Shown in pieces: positions 53,578 through 62,033 of a stretch of 64,000 bases of DNA. The notes beneath the pieces are model-generated. The model was given only the letters and a program-made list of their open reading frames with translations, was not told the origin of the DNA and did not search any database. This DNA comes from Verrucomicrobia bacterium UBA1200 (GTDB lineage Bacteria > Verrucomicrobiota > Kiritimatiellia > RFP12 > UBA1067), in NCBI GenBank assembly GCA_002309765.1, contig DBXY01000056.1, forward strand, positions 19,202 through 83,201, given 5' to 3'. The translations under genes were made by a program, and so were the position numbers. Position 1 is the first letter of the stretch. Every line of letters starts with the position of its first letter.

Positions 53578-53613
53578 ATCCCTCATCCCTAACCACTAAC
53601 GACTAACTTCTCC

Positions 53614-53642
53614 TTGCTTATAGCAGGGGAATATGGTAATAT
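53614..53642 (+). promoter_or_regulatory. Possible promoter of the long leader before 54115
   Basis: TTGCTT (53614-53619), a 17-nt spacer and TAATAT (53637-53642). If used, the transcript would carry a leader of about 465 nt before the first gene of the island. Confidence 0.35.
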
Positions 53643-53649
53643 TTTCTTA

Positions 53650-54114
53650 CCGTAATTGGGGGAAAGCCTCGATTTCGGATGTTCTTTAATTTCGGTGGGT
53701 GCTGCGATGGCCCACCACCGGGCCGAAACCCGTGTCGCGGCGGCGTTTAGCCGCTGTGCCGGGCCAAGGCCAAGACCTCGGTTAAACCGCAGTAATGGGT
53801 AGGACGGGCGACTCGTCCGTCCTTTAGGAAAAGAATTGCGGCAACCCGAGGGTGCTGGGTATCCCAAAAGGATCCCAGCGCGTACGCAACAGCGTATAAC
53901 GCTTATAGTGAAATCGCCAAGTTTCAAATAGCAAAGCGGAATACGGAGTTGCGTCGCGTGGTCAATCCACGTGGCGTGTCTTCTGATCATGTTTTGCTAT
54001 GGGCGTTTGGCGATGCCTACTATAGACGTGAGAATTTAAGGCACGCCACTCTTTTTTTCTGCGCCGTGAGTCGGCTTGCTTGTCAAAAAGTAGGCGCGGA
54101 AAAGGAGAATGGGA
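53650..54114 (+). other. Structured, apparently non-coding leader region
   Basis: This 465-nt stretch has no ATG-started gene of its own but many inverted repeats, such as GGTGGG/CCCACC, GCGGC-GTTTA-GCCGC, GGACGG/CCGTCC, TGGGTATCCCA, and CGTGG-TCAAT-CCACG. A GCGCC/GGCGC pair lies directly before the AAGGAG of the next gene. A plus-strand frame with no ATG is open across 53796-54122 and overlaps the next start. It could be a regulatory leader, a remnant mobile element or a recombination site; the sequence does not decide. Confidence 0.45.
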
Positions 54115-54957
54115 ATGATTGAAGATTTGTCATGTCCAGAGATGTCTTACCTTGAGCAGGGACAGATGCCATATTGTACTAGTACTTGTGAATCATTATC
54201 TATGAATGATGCATTGTTCAGTACCTATAAATACAAGGAAGATGTTCATGATTGCGGGATAATGGATGGATGTAAAGAATATGATTCCGTGTCGGCAAGC
54301 CTTTCTGCTGTTCCCGATTTGAACTCCATTCCCAAATGGAATTCTAGGAACGAACAGGAGCGGTTGGAGTTTATAAAAGAGGAGTGCTTGGCGCACTTGA
54401 AAGATGTTCGTGAAACGAATGAAAAGGCACAATCATTGTCGGCGTTTATGTCGATACTTGCATTGATAGGGATGCTGTCGAAATTTGCATTCTCAAGAAA
54501 TCAAAGTTTGAAAGATAAGCACATTGATGGTTGTGGACCTGATCAAAAAGAGTATCAGGCTTTTTGTGATTGTTACCTTTTGGGAGATAACGATTATGAG
54601 CAGAAGTTAAACTGCGAAGGGTTGTCGTACTTATTGTATAAGTATGTTCGATGTGGATTATTGCATGGAGGAACGTTGACAAATACGCGAACGACCACCA
54701 AACATATACATGCAAAAATTTACCTAAAGCATACTGGTAATTGTAAGCAGACATTAGGCGAGATGAATAGTGCGATAAAACAGGCGTCTGCATCAAATGA
54801 GGCTAGCGTGATATTAGATGCAACCTTTCTTTGTGACGAACTTGAAAAGGCTATTGAGAAAATGTTTTTGGATGCTAAACACAAACAGGAAATAAAGGAA
54901 TCGATACTCAAAACCTTTGAAACGGAGCCACCAATCCTTTGTTCGATTGGAGAATAA
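54115..54957 (+). CDS. Unknown AT-rich protein with HEPN-like R-x4-H motif
   Basis: This encodes 280 residues from the ATG at 54115, 7 nt after AAGGAG (the ATG at 54109 is too close to it). The N-terminal 70 residues are Cys- and Ser-rich. The rest is helical: RLEFIKEECLAHLKDVRE, SAFMSILALIGML, LSYLLYKYVRCGLLHGG. The RCGLLH segment (R-x4-H, near residue 185) is the pattern found in HEPN RNase domains, in which Arg and His form the active site. It is also consistent with a noncatalytic HEPN relative. Base composition is clearly lower in GC than its surroundings, suggesting transfer. It leads a group of three small genes. Confidence 0.6.
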   Translation: MIEDLSCPEMSYLEQGQMPYCTSTCESLSMNDALFSTYKYKEDVHDCGIMDGCKEYDSVSASLSAVPDLNSIPKWNSRNEQERLEFIKEECLAHLKDVRETNEKAQSLSAFMSILALIGMLSKFAFSRNQSLKDKHIDGCGPDQKEYQAFCDCYLLGDNDYEQKLNCEGLSYLLYKYVRCGLLHGGTLTNTRTTTKHIHAKIYLKHTGNCKQTLGEMNSAIKQASASNEASVILDATFLCDELEKAIEKMFLDAKHKQEIKESILKTFETEPPILCSIGE

Positions 54958-54979
54958 GCAATTATAAAGGAGTTACGAT

Positions 54980-55330
54980 ATGGGTAAAGATGTTTTCACT
55001 GAAGCTGCAAAAAAACTTTCTAAGAAGTTGGGAGTAACCATTGATGAAGCACGAGTATTAGTTTTTGTTGGGCATTGGCAACAAACGAAAGGGAGTCGTC
55101 GATCTGGCCCATTCCCAGAAAAGATGATTGAAGATGGTTGGGTGAATGATGCTTTTGTTACTTCATCAGGGATGTCTAAATCCGACATTCAAAGTATGTT
55201 TAGCAAAGGCCATCTATATCCTCGCCAAGTTCAAAATGAAGATAGGACGGCTCGTTACGATTATCACTGGATGCGCGTGTCCGATAATGTTGATCAGGCA
55301 GTTCAGGAGTCGTTTGCAGATTTGGGCTGA
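54980..55330 (+). CDS. Small unknown AT-rich protein
   Basis: This encodes 116 residues; AAAGGAG lies 9 nt before the start. The sequence (TEAAKKLSKKLGVTIDEARVLVFVGHWQQTKG... EKMIEDGWVNDAFVTSSGMSKSDIQSMFSKG) is rich in predicted helix and turns, with a basic segment, and is probably a cytoplasmic DNA- or RNA-binding or partner protein. I do not recognise a family. It is 22 nt downstream of the HEPN-like gene and has the same low GC content. Confidence 0.6.
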   Translation: MGKDVFTEAAKKLSKKLGVTIDEARVLVFVGHWQQTKGSRRSGPFPEKMIEDGWVNDAFVTSSGMSKSDIQSMFSKGHLYPRQVQNEDRTARYDYHWMRVSDNVDQAVQESFADLG

Positions 55331-55359
55331 ATTTTACTGCGATAAAGGAGATGCATGAG

Positions 55360-55596
55360 ATGAACCAAGTAACATGGTCTGAGACTGAACTTAAAAAAGG
55401 TTCGGGATCTTTTATAAAGGCGGCATGTTCCTTGCTTGGCCGTATAATTAGTGTCAATAACGGCATGGCATCGGCAGGGGATATTGAAGTTCCTGTGGAA
55501 TCAGAGTTGTTCCAGAAGCTAATTAAGGTTGGTTGGGTCACTCTTTGTAAATCTGGGTATGAAGTGACGGAGTTGGGCGCAGCATTCGCTGACTAG
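55360..55596 (+). CDS. Small unknown protein with winged-helix-like end
   Basis: This encodes 78 residues from the ATG at 55360, 9 nt after AAAGGAG; the ATG at 55351 abuts that site. The second half (VESELFQKLIKVGWVTLCKSGYEVTELGAAFAD) has the helix-then-wing look of a small winged-helix domain, as in the end of the protein at 61382. Position and composition link it to the two genes before it. Confidence 0.5.
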   Translation: MNQVTWSETELKKGSGSFIKAACSLLGRIISVNNGMASAGDIEVPVESELFQKLIKVGWVTLCKSGYEVTELGAAFAD

Positions 55597-55708
55597 TGAA
55601 ACTGAATAAAGAGAAATCCCTATCCTCATGCCCTGTTGCCAATCTTGCCGTGCGGTGGGCGGGGTGTCGTGGGTGGGGCGTGACGAGGGACGATTTCAAG
55701 GAGACAGC

Positions 55709-58700
55709 ATGAAAGGATTTGAAAGGATTAAGACGATGGAAATGAATCACGGACTGCACCCGACTACGCCGAGGCTTCGTCGGGCAGGCAGACTGGCGGC
55801 GCTAACGCTCGCTCTAATAAGTATGACCACATTTGCCGCTACGCCGCAAATCACGAACGTGAAGGCGCAGCAGCGGTATCCGTGGAACGGGAAGGTGGAT
55901 GTCACGTTCGAGGTTGTAGGGGACGTGACGGCGGGGAACGCAAACCACTTTTCTCTGTCGGCGACTGACCGTGTGACGGGGTCGAACTACGTTGCGGTTG
56001 CGTCAGCGCTTACGGGCGACATCGGGACGGCGGAAGGAACGCACCATGTCATTTGGGACATGAGTGCGCAGGGATTTACGTTCAAGTCGTCCGACGTGGT
56101 GTTTAAGGTGTCCTATACGGCATCCCAATCCGATTCGCCGTTATACTGCGTGATTGATCTGTCAGCAGGGGCGAATGCATCCTCGTATCCGGTCACGTAC
56201 ATGGATGCGCCGCCCAGCGGCGGTTTTAACACGGACGAGTACAAGACGACGAAACTGGTGCTTCGGCGAATCGATCCAGGGGCATTCAAAATGGGTATAG
56301 GCGAATATGGCGACTATGACGATGACCTCGGCTATATCGGATATGACGTGACGCTGACTCGGACATTTTACATGGGTATCTTCGAAGTGACGCAACGGCA
56401 GTACGAGCTGGTTATGGGGGAGTGGCCGAGTTATTTCTCCAACTCCTCATATTACGCATCAAGGCCGGTTGAGAATGTTTCCTACAATATGATCCGGGGC
56501 GAGACGAGCGGCGCAGACTGGCCAGCCTCATCTGCGGTCGATGCGTCCAGTTTCATGGGCAAGTTGCGGTCGCGGACGGGAATTGACGGGTTTGATCTGC
56601 CCACGGAGGCGCAATGGGAATATGCTTGCCGGGCGGGGACGACAAACCATTACAACAGCGGCAAGAATTATGTCGAAGATTATCAGGACTCCGCAATGGA
56701 TGAGGTCGGCCGGTATTGGTGTAACGGCGGGGAAGAGGGGGATGACCGTCAAAGCGCCTCGACCGCCGCCGGCACTGCCAAGGCCGGTTCGTATCGCCCC
56801 AACGCTTGGGGGCTGTACGATATGCACGGAAACGTGTGGGAGTGGTGTCTGGATTGGGATGGCGAATTGTCCAATGGTATGACCGAGCCTAAGGGCGCGT
56901 CCGACGGATGGGGCCGGATGTTGCGCGGCGGTAGTTGGAGAAACATCGCGTGCGAGTGTACGTCATCCTACCGGCTCAGCAATGACTCGTCATCATACGA
57001 CAACAATATCGGCTTCCGTCTGACCCGAACCATGCCGGCAAAATCCTATATCGTTACCTTTAACGCAAACGGGGGAAGGGTGGGCGAGCCGTCGCGTCTC
57101 GCGGAAAACGGTCTGGCCGTTGGCGTCATGCCGAACCCAACCCGTGCGGGCTATATGTTTACTGGTTGGTTCACGAATATGTCCGGCGGAACTCCGGTCA
57201 GTTCCACGACAATGGTGACCGGTCATGTGACATATTACGCGCAGTGGATGGAAATAAACGCTACTGATGGCGCGCGCTATTGCGTAATCGATCTTTCGGC
57301 GGGTGCGGGTGCATCCGCGTACCCCGTCACTTACGTGGACACGCCGCCGAACGGCGGGTTCAACACGGAAGAATTCAAAACCTCGAAGCTGGTGTTGCGG
57401 CGGATTGATCCGGGGTCGTTCCGAATGGGCGTCGGCGAGTATGGCGACTATGACGACGACCTTGGATATCTCGGATATAACGTGACGCTGACGAAGGCGT
57501 TTTATATGGGTGTCTTCGAGGTGACGCAGCGGCAGTATGAGTTGGTTACGGGGACTAGACCGAGTTATTTCGCCAATGAGGCGTATTACGCTACAAGGCC
57601 AGTTGATCAGGTCTCTTACGACATGATTCGGGGTTCATCCAGCGGTGCGGACTGGCCGACCTCATCGGCGGTTGATTCGTCATCGTTTATGGGCAAGTTG
57701 CGCGCAAGGACGGGAATAAGCGGGTTTGATCTCCCCACTGAGGCTCAATGGGAATTTGCCTGCCGTGCGGGGACGACTAGCGCGTACAACAACGGCGGAG
57801 ACTCCGAGGATGACCTAAAACGCCTTGGACGCTATTCCGGCAACTGCGACTATTCGATATCGTGCGATGAGCAATGTATGACGGCGACCGGCACGTCGTC
57901 TGTCGGTTCTTATCAGCCGAACGCTTGGGGGCTGTACGATATGCACGGAAACGTGTGGGAGCGCTGTTTGGACTGGGATGGCTATTGTTTGTCGGATGAC
58001 GCTGCGGATCCGGCCGGCCCTTCCTCTGGATCATGCCGTGTGGAACGGGGAGGAAGCTGGTGTGTGTCGGAGTGTGAATCGTTCAGAAGAAACGCGGATG
58101 ATCCTTCGGCTATTAACGCTGATGACGGTTTCCGCCTTGTAATACGACCGCCATCAAGCATTTATACTGTCACTTTCGATGCCAACGGCGGAGAAGTAAG
58201 CGAGACAACCCGTGACGTGGAGGGCGGTTTAGTCATTGGTGAGTTACCGATGCCGACATGTTCCGATTACACGTTCGCTGGATGGTACACGGCGGCGGAG
58301 GGTGGCATAAAAGTCACACCCGATACAACAGTGGGCAGTACCGTGACCTTTTACGCGCACTGGACGGCTAACAGCGCGTCTGGCGGTTCGCTCTATTGCG
58401 TGATTGACCTTTCGGCGGGGGCAAATGCATCCTTGTATCCGGTCACGTACATGGATGCCCCGCCCAGCGGAGGTTTTAACAACGACGAGTACAAGACAAC
58501 GAAGCTGGTGTTGCGGCGGATTGAGGCGGGGACGTTCATCATGGGTTCCGATCAATCCGACGAAACTCATCGCGTCGCGCTCACAAAACCTTTTTACTGC
58601 GGCATCTTCGAGGTTACACAAAAGCAGTACGAGTTGGTTATGGGTGGGAATTCATCGGCACATACGGGGGACAAGCGACCTGTAGATAGTGTGTCGTACA

Positions 58701-61345
58701 ATACGATACGCGGCTCGTCGAGCGGGGCGGGCTGGCCAAGCTCATCCAATGTTGATGACTCCTCGTTTATAGGTAAACTTCGTGCCAGAACAGGACAGGA
58801 TTTCGATCTGCCGACGGAAGCGCAATGGGAATACGCGTGCCGCGCGGGGACTACAAGCAAGTACCACAATGGCGGAGATTCTGAGGATGACCTAAAGTTG
58901 CTGGGACGGTATAAAGGTAACCAATCCGACGGCAAGGGAGGATATTCTACATATCATACGACAGTCGGTTCTTATCAACCGAACGCATGGGGACTTTACG
59001 ATATGCACGGCAACGTGTATGAGTGGTGTCTTGATTGGTACGGAACACAGACTTATGGTACGGATCCTGTCGGCCCCTCCTCCGGATCCGAACGAATGAA
59101 GCACGGTGGTAGCTGGTATTATGTGGCGAACAGTTGCACTTCATTCCATAGGGGCGGAGATGCCACGTCAAGTACCACCAGCGAGGGCGATGGGGGCTTC
59201 CGCATAGTAAGAACGCTTACCGGAACGGGATTACAGTCTCAAGTGACTGTTACCTTTAATGCGAACGGCGGTTCGTCAAGCGTACCGTCTGTTACACGCG
59301 ACTATGGCTCGACGCTCGGAACCCTTCCGACGGCCACACGGACAGGCTACACGTTCAGTGGTTGGTGGACGGTGGCGACTGGTGGAACGCAGGTCACTGC
59401 TCCAACGATCGTTATGTCGAACGTGACTTATTACGCGCACTGGACAACTAGCGATACGTCTGGTTATTCGCTTTACTGTGTAATAGACCTTTCGGCGGGG
59501 GCAAATGCATCCTTGTATCCGGTCACGTACATGGATGCCCCGCCCAGCGGAGGTTTTAACAACGACGAGTACAAGACAACGAAGCTGGTGTTGCGGCGGA
59601 TCGATCCGGGTTCGTTCAAGATGTGTGGTGAATATGATGTGGCTTTGACGAAGCCGTTCTATTGCGGTATCTTTGAGGTGACGCAACGGCAGTACGAGTT
59701 GGTTATGGGGGAAAATCCATGCTCATCCACATCGTATGGTAAGGGCGATGCATTTCCGGTTCATTATGTTTCTTACAACATGATTCGCGGTGGTTTCGTA
59801 GGAGCTGGATGGCCGAACTCATCGGCGGTGAACTCGACTTCTTTCTTGGGCAAACTGCGAGTCCGTACGGGTCTCAACTACGACTTGCCCACGGAGGCGC
59901 AGTGGGAGTATTCCTGCCGTGCCGGGACAACCACGACATACAGTTACGGAAACGTCGCCGACGAAAACTACATGTGGGATTGTTTTAATTCAATAAATTA
60001 CTGCAACAAAGTCGGCACCAAATTACCGAACACATGGGGAATCTACGATATGCACGGTAACGTAAGTGAGTGGTGTTTGGACTGGTTCGGTGATTTATTT
60101 AACGGGGTAACGGATCCCTATGGTTCTCCCTCTGGGGCGTACAGGGTAAGCCGGGGCGGTTACAGTAAATGTAATCCGGACTTCTGCACCTCGTCCTCAC
60201 GGAACGCATACCGCCCCTGGGGGGAGGTCTATTATATAGGCTTCCGTCTGGTCCAGAATGTGACATCTTGTCCTGTCATTTATACAGTTACATTTGACCC
60301 AGGAGAAGGCGAGGTGGGTGAAACGTCACGAGATGTGGAGGAAGACACCACTGTCGGGACGTTACCGCTTCCAACATACTCGGGACACTCCTTTCTCGGT
60401 TGGTCAACGGAGATGAGTGGTGGCGAGTTTGTTAACGCCGATACAATCATTACGATGAATGTGACCTATCATGCGAATTGGAGGATGGCTAACAACTTGT
60501 CTGGCGATTTTCTTTATTGCGTGATTGACCTTTCGGCGGGCGATTCTGCATCCTCGTATCCGGTCACGTACATGGATGCGCCGCCCAGCGACGGTTTTAA
60601 CACGGACGAGTACAAGACGACGAAACTGGTGCTACGGCGAATCGATCCCGGTTCGTTCAAGATGGGCGGTGAATATGATGTGACATTGACAAAGCCGTAC
60701 TACATTGGCATTTTCGAGGTGACGCAACGGCAGTATGAGCTGGTAACGGGGGCGAAACCGAGTTATTTTAACAATACTTCGTATTACGAGACGAGACCGG
60801 TCGAGAATATTTCCTATGACATGATTAGGGGATTATCTCTCGGTGTGAATTGGCCCTCATCATCTGCGGTGGATGCTTCATCTTTCATGGGTAAATTGCG
60901 TGTGCGAACGTTAATTAGTGGATTCGATCTCCCCACTGAGGCGCAATGGGAGTTTGCATGCCGTGCGGGGACAACCAGTGCATACAACAACGGTGGGTAC
61001 TATGAAGATGATCTGAAACTGTTGGGACGGTACGGAGCGCACTGGGTTGATCAGAGTTGCACAACACAGAACGGTACGGCGGAGGTTGGTTCTTATCAGC
61101 CGAACGCATGGGGGTTGTATGATATGCACGGCAATGTAGATGAGTGGTGTTTGGACAGGTACGGTGATTTGTCGAATGGGGTAACGGATCCCCACGGCCC
61201 TTCCTCGGGGGCGGAAAGGGTGTTACGTGGTGGTGGATATTCCAGCTACGCGGAAGAATGCACTTCATTATTTAGGCATAAAGGATACCAGCTGTCAGGT
61301 TTTCAATACTGGGGTTTCCGCCTTGTGTTGCTATTGGCGGAATAG
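55709..61345 (+). CDS. Giant exported protein with five formylglycine-enzyme-like (SUMF1) domains and InlB-type repeats
   Basis: This encodes 1878 residues from the ATG at 55709 (AAGGAG 6 nt upstream). An export signal (LAALTLALISMTTFA) follows a charged lead; a beta domain spans about 40-135. Five SUMF1/FGE-like domains start near residues 145, 522, 894, 1254 and 1601, each with YCVIDLSAGA, LVLRRI, VTQRQYELV, LPTEAQWE and GLYDMHGNV (IYDMHGNV in the fourth) and ending GFR. Four InlB B-type repeats (VTFNANGG ... AGYMFTGW ... YYAQW) lie between them. The Cys-x4-Cys pair that binds copper in true FGE is absent, so these domains are probably binding, not catalytic. The domain tails (GGSW...GFR) differ most. 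Likely a surface ligand-binding protein. Confidence 0.82.
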   Translation: MKGFERIKTMEMNHGLHPTTPRLRRAGRLAALTLALISMTTFAATPQITNVKAQQRYPWNGKVDVTFEVVGDVTAGNANHFSLSATDRVTGSNYVAVASALTGDIGTAEGTHHVIWDMSAQGFTFKSSDVVFKVSYTASQSDSPLYCVIDLSAGANASSYPVTYMDAPPSGGFNTDEYKTTKLVLRRIDPGAFKMGIGEYGDYDDDLGYIGYDVTLTRTFYMGIFEVTQRQYELVMGEWPSYFSNSSYYASRPVENVSYNMIRGETSGADWPASSAVDASSFMGKLRSRTGIDGFDLPTEAQWEYACRAGTTNHYNSGKNYVEDYQDSAMDEVGRYWCNGGEEGDDRQSASTAAGTAKAGSYRPNAWGLYDMHGNVWEWCLDWDGELSNGMTEPKGASDGWGRMLRGGSWRNIACECTSSYRLSNDSSSYDNNIGFRLTRTMPAKSYIVTFNANGGRVGEPSRLAENGLAVGVMPNPTRAGYMFTGWFTNMSGGTPVSSTTMVTGHVTYYAQWMEINATDGARYCVIDLSAGAGASAYPVTYVDTPPNGGFNTEEFKTSKLVLRRIDPGSFRMGVGEYGDYDDDLGYLGYNVTLTKAFYMGVFEVTQRQYELVTGTRPSYFANEAYYATRPVDQVSYDMIRGSSSGADWPTSSAVDSSSFMGKLRARTGISGFDLPTEAQWEFACRAGTTSAYNNGGDSEDDLKRLGRYSGNCDYSISCDEQCMTATGTSSVGSYQPNAWGLYDMHGNVWERCLDWDGYCLSDDAADPAGPSSGSCRVERGGSWCVSECESFRRNADDPSAINADDGFRLVIRPPSSIYTVTFDANGGEVSETTRDVEGGLVIGELPMPTCSDYTFAGWYTAAEGGIKVTPDTTVGSTVTFYAHWTANSASGGSLYCVIDLSAGANASLYPVTYMDAPPSGGFNNDEYKTTKLVLRRIEAGTFIMGSDQSDETHRVALTKPFYCGIFEVTQKQYELVMGGNSSAHTGDKRPVDSVSYNTIRGSSSGAGWPSSSNVDDSSFIGKLRARTGQDFDLPTEAQWEYACRAGTTSKYHNGGDSEDDLKLLGRYKGNQSDGKGGYSTYHTTVGSYQPNAWGLYDMHGNVYEWCLDWYGTQTYGTDPVGPSSGSERMKHGGSWYYVANSCTSFHRGGDATSSTTSEGDGGFRIVRTLTGTGLQSQVTVTFNANGGSSSVPSVTRDYGSTLGTLPTATRTGYTFSGWWTVATGGTQVTAPTIVMSNVTYYAHWTTSDTSGYSLYCVIDLSAGANASLYPVTYMDAPPSGGFNNDEYKTTKLVLRRIDPGSFKMCGEYDVALTKPFYCGIFEVTQRQYELVMGENPCSSTSYGKGDAFPVHYVSYNMIRGGFVGAGWPNSSAVNSTSFLGKLRVRTGLNYDLPTEAQWEYSCRAGTTTTYSYGNVADENYMWDCFNSINYCNKVGTKLPNTWGIYDMHGNVSEWCLDWFGDLFNGVTDPYGSPSGAYRVSRGGYSKCNPDFCTSSSRNAYRPWGEVYYIGFRLVQNVTSCPVIYTVTFDPGEGEVGETSRDVEEDTTVGTLPLPTYSGHSFLGWSTEMSGGEFVNADTIITMNVTYHANWRMANNLSGDFLYCVIDLSAGDSASSYPVTYMDAPPSDGFNTDEYKTTKLVLRRIDPGSFKMGGEYDVTLTKPYYIGIFEVTQRQYELVTGAKPSYFNNTSYYETRPVENISYDMIRGLSLGVNWPSSSAVDASSFMGKLRVRTLISGFDLPTEAQWEFACRAGTTSAYNNGGYYEDDLKLLGRYGAHWVDQSCTTQNGTAEVGSYQPNAWGLYDMHGNVDEWCLDRYGDLSNGVTDPHGPSSGAERVLRGGGYSSYAEECTSLFRHKGYQLSGFQYWGFRLVLLLAE
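58406..58521 (+). repeat. 116-nt direct repeat within the SUMF1 protein gene, copy 1
   Basis: The 116 nt are identical to 59486-59601 (offset 1080 nt = 360 codons). They encode the head of the third domain; flanking bases differ at once on both sides. Confidence 0.8.
59486..59601 (+). repeat. 116-nt direct repeat within the SUMF1 protein gene, copy 2
   Basis: Identical to 58406-58521. It encodes the head of the fourth domain, while the rest of that domain is strongly diverged from the third. Confidence 0.8.
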
Positions 61346-61381
61346 AATGTTTTTTGTTAACTAACCAAGAAAGGGAATGTG

Positions 61382-61891
61382 ATGAACTACAGTGCAAACA
61401 ACCAATCGGTAACAGATCTGTGTGCCAGCAGTTTGTTATGGTTTATAGTGTTTAAACAAGACGTAAACGGCATTATTCATGTGACGGCAAATGACATTGC
61501 AACAGAATTTGGTGTCAACCCAAATGAGGCACAGAATTGTTTGGATGTTATTACGGCCCCCTATGCATTTGTGGAAAAAGTATGTGAAGGGCAGTATAAG
61601 TTGACGGCATTCGGTGAAGATGAGTCAGAGTTCCTAAAAAGATTTGTTCCTGTTTTGTCGGCATATTTGAAGGTAAACCCTCGTAACGCAGTAAGAATTA
61701 GTGTTTGCCTCAGAGAATGGTTTAAAGGGATAAATCCTCAATCGCTTTCTGAAAAAGATGCCAAGATAATGGTGCGTCTGAAATTGCCAAACAAGAAATG
61801 GACAGATGAAGAAATTCACACAGGATATAATATGTATAAAAGTAATGCGGCGGCAATCTCGCAGATAGAAAAACGCTTGGTTACTCCATGA
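61382..61891 (+). CDS. Unknown AT-rich protein with winged-helix-like segment
   Basis: This encodes 169 residues; AAAGGGA precedes the ATG at 61382. Residues 35-80 (ITANDIATEFGVNPNEAQNCLDVI type pattern, then YKLTAFGEDE) look like a winged helix-turn-helix; the rest is mixed helical and basic. No signal peptide. It resembles the small genes at 54980-55596 in composition and style, and follows the SUMF1 gene by 36 nt. Family not recognised. Confidence 0.6.
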   Translation: MNYSANNQSVTDLCASSLLWFIVFKQDVNGIIHVTANDIATEFGVNPNEAQNCLDVITAPYAFVEKVCEGQYKLTAFGEDESEFLKRFVPVLSAYLKVNPRNAVRISVCLREWFKGINPQSLSEKDAKIMVRLKLPNKKWTDEEIHTGYNMYKSNAAAISQIEKRLVTP

Positions 61892-62033
61892 TTGAGTATG
61901 ATTAAAAGTCTGATAATTACTGTGACCGGGTGTGGTTATGGGGGTTCTGACGTTGGGCTGTCTCAATCTCACGGCAACGGCGGAGTGCTGACAAACATGA
62001 AAAACTGATAATTTCATGAGAGGTAGGCTGCCA

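Noticed and set aside
53322..53579. 85-codon minus-strand frame
   Set aside because: Its translation is repeat text (EMKNEERRMKND) from the dispersed repeat family and has no coding character.
53589..53990. 133-codon minus-strand frame in the leader region
   Set aside because: No ribosome site, basic low-information translation, and the region looks like structured non-coding DNA; the plus-strand frame 53796-54122 also lacks an ATG and was not called as a gene.
55709..61345. Diversity-generating retroelement target
   Set aside because: SUMF1-like folds are typical targets, but no reverse transcriptase, template repeat or adenine-specific variation is visible in the window, and the differences between tails are not confined to AAY-type codons. 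A remote element cannot be excluded.
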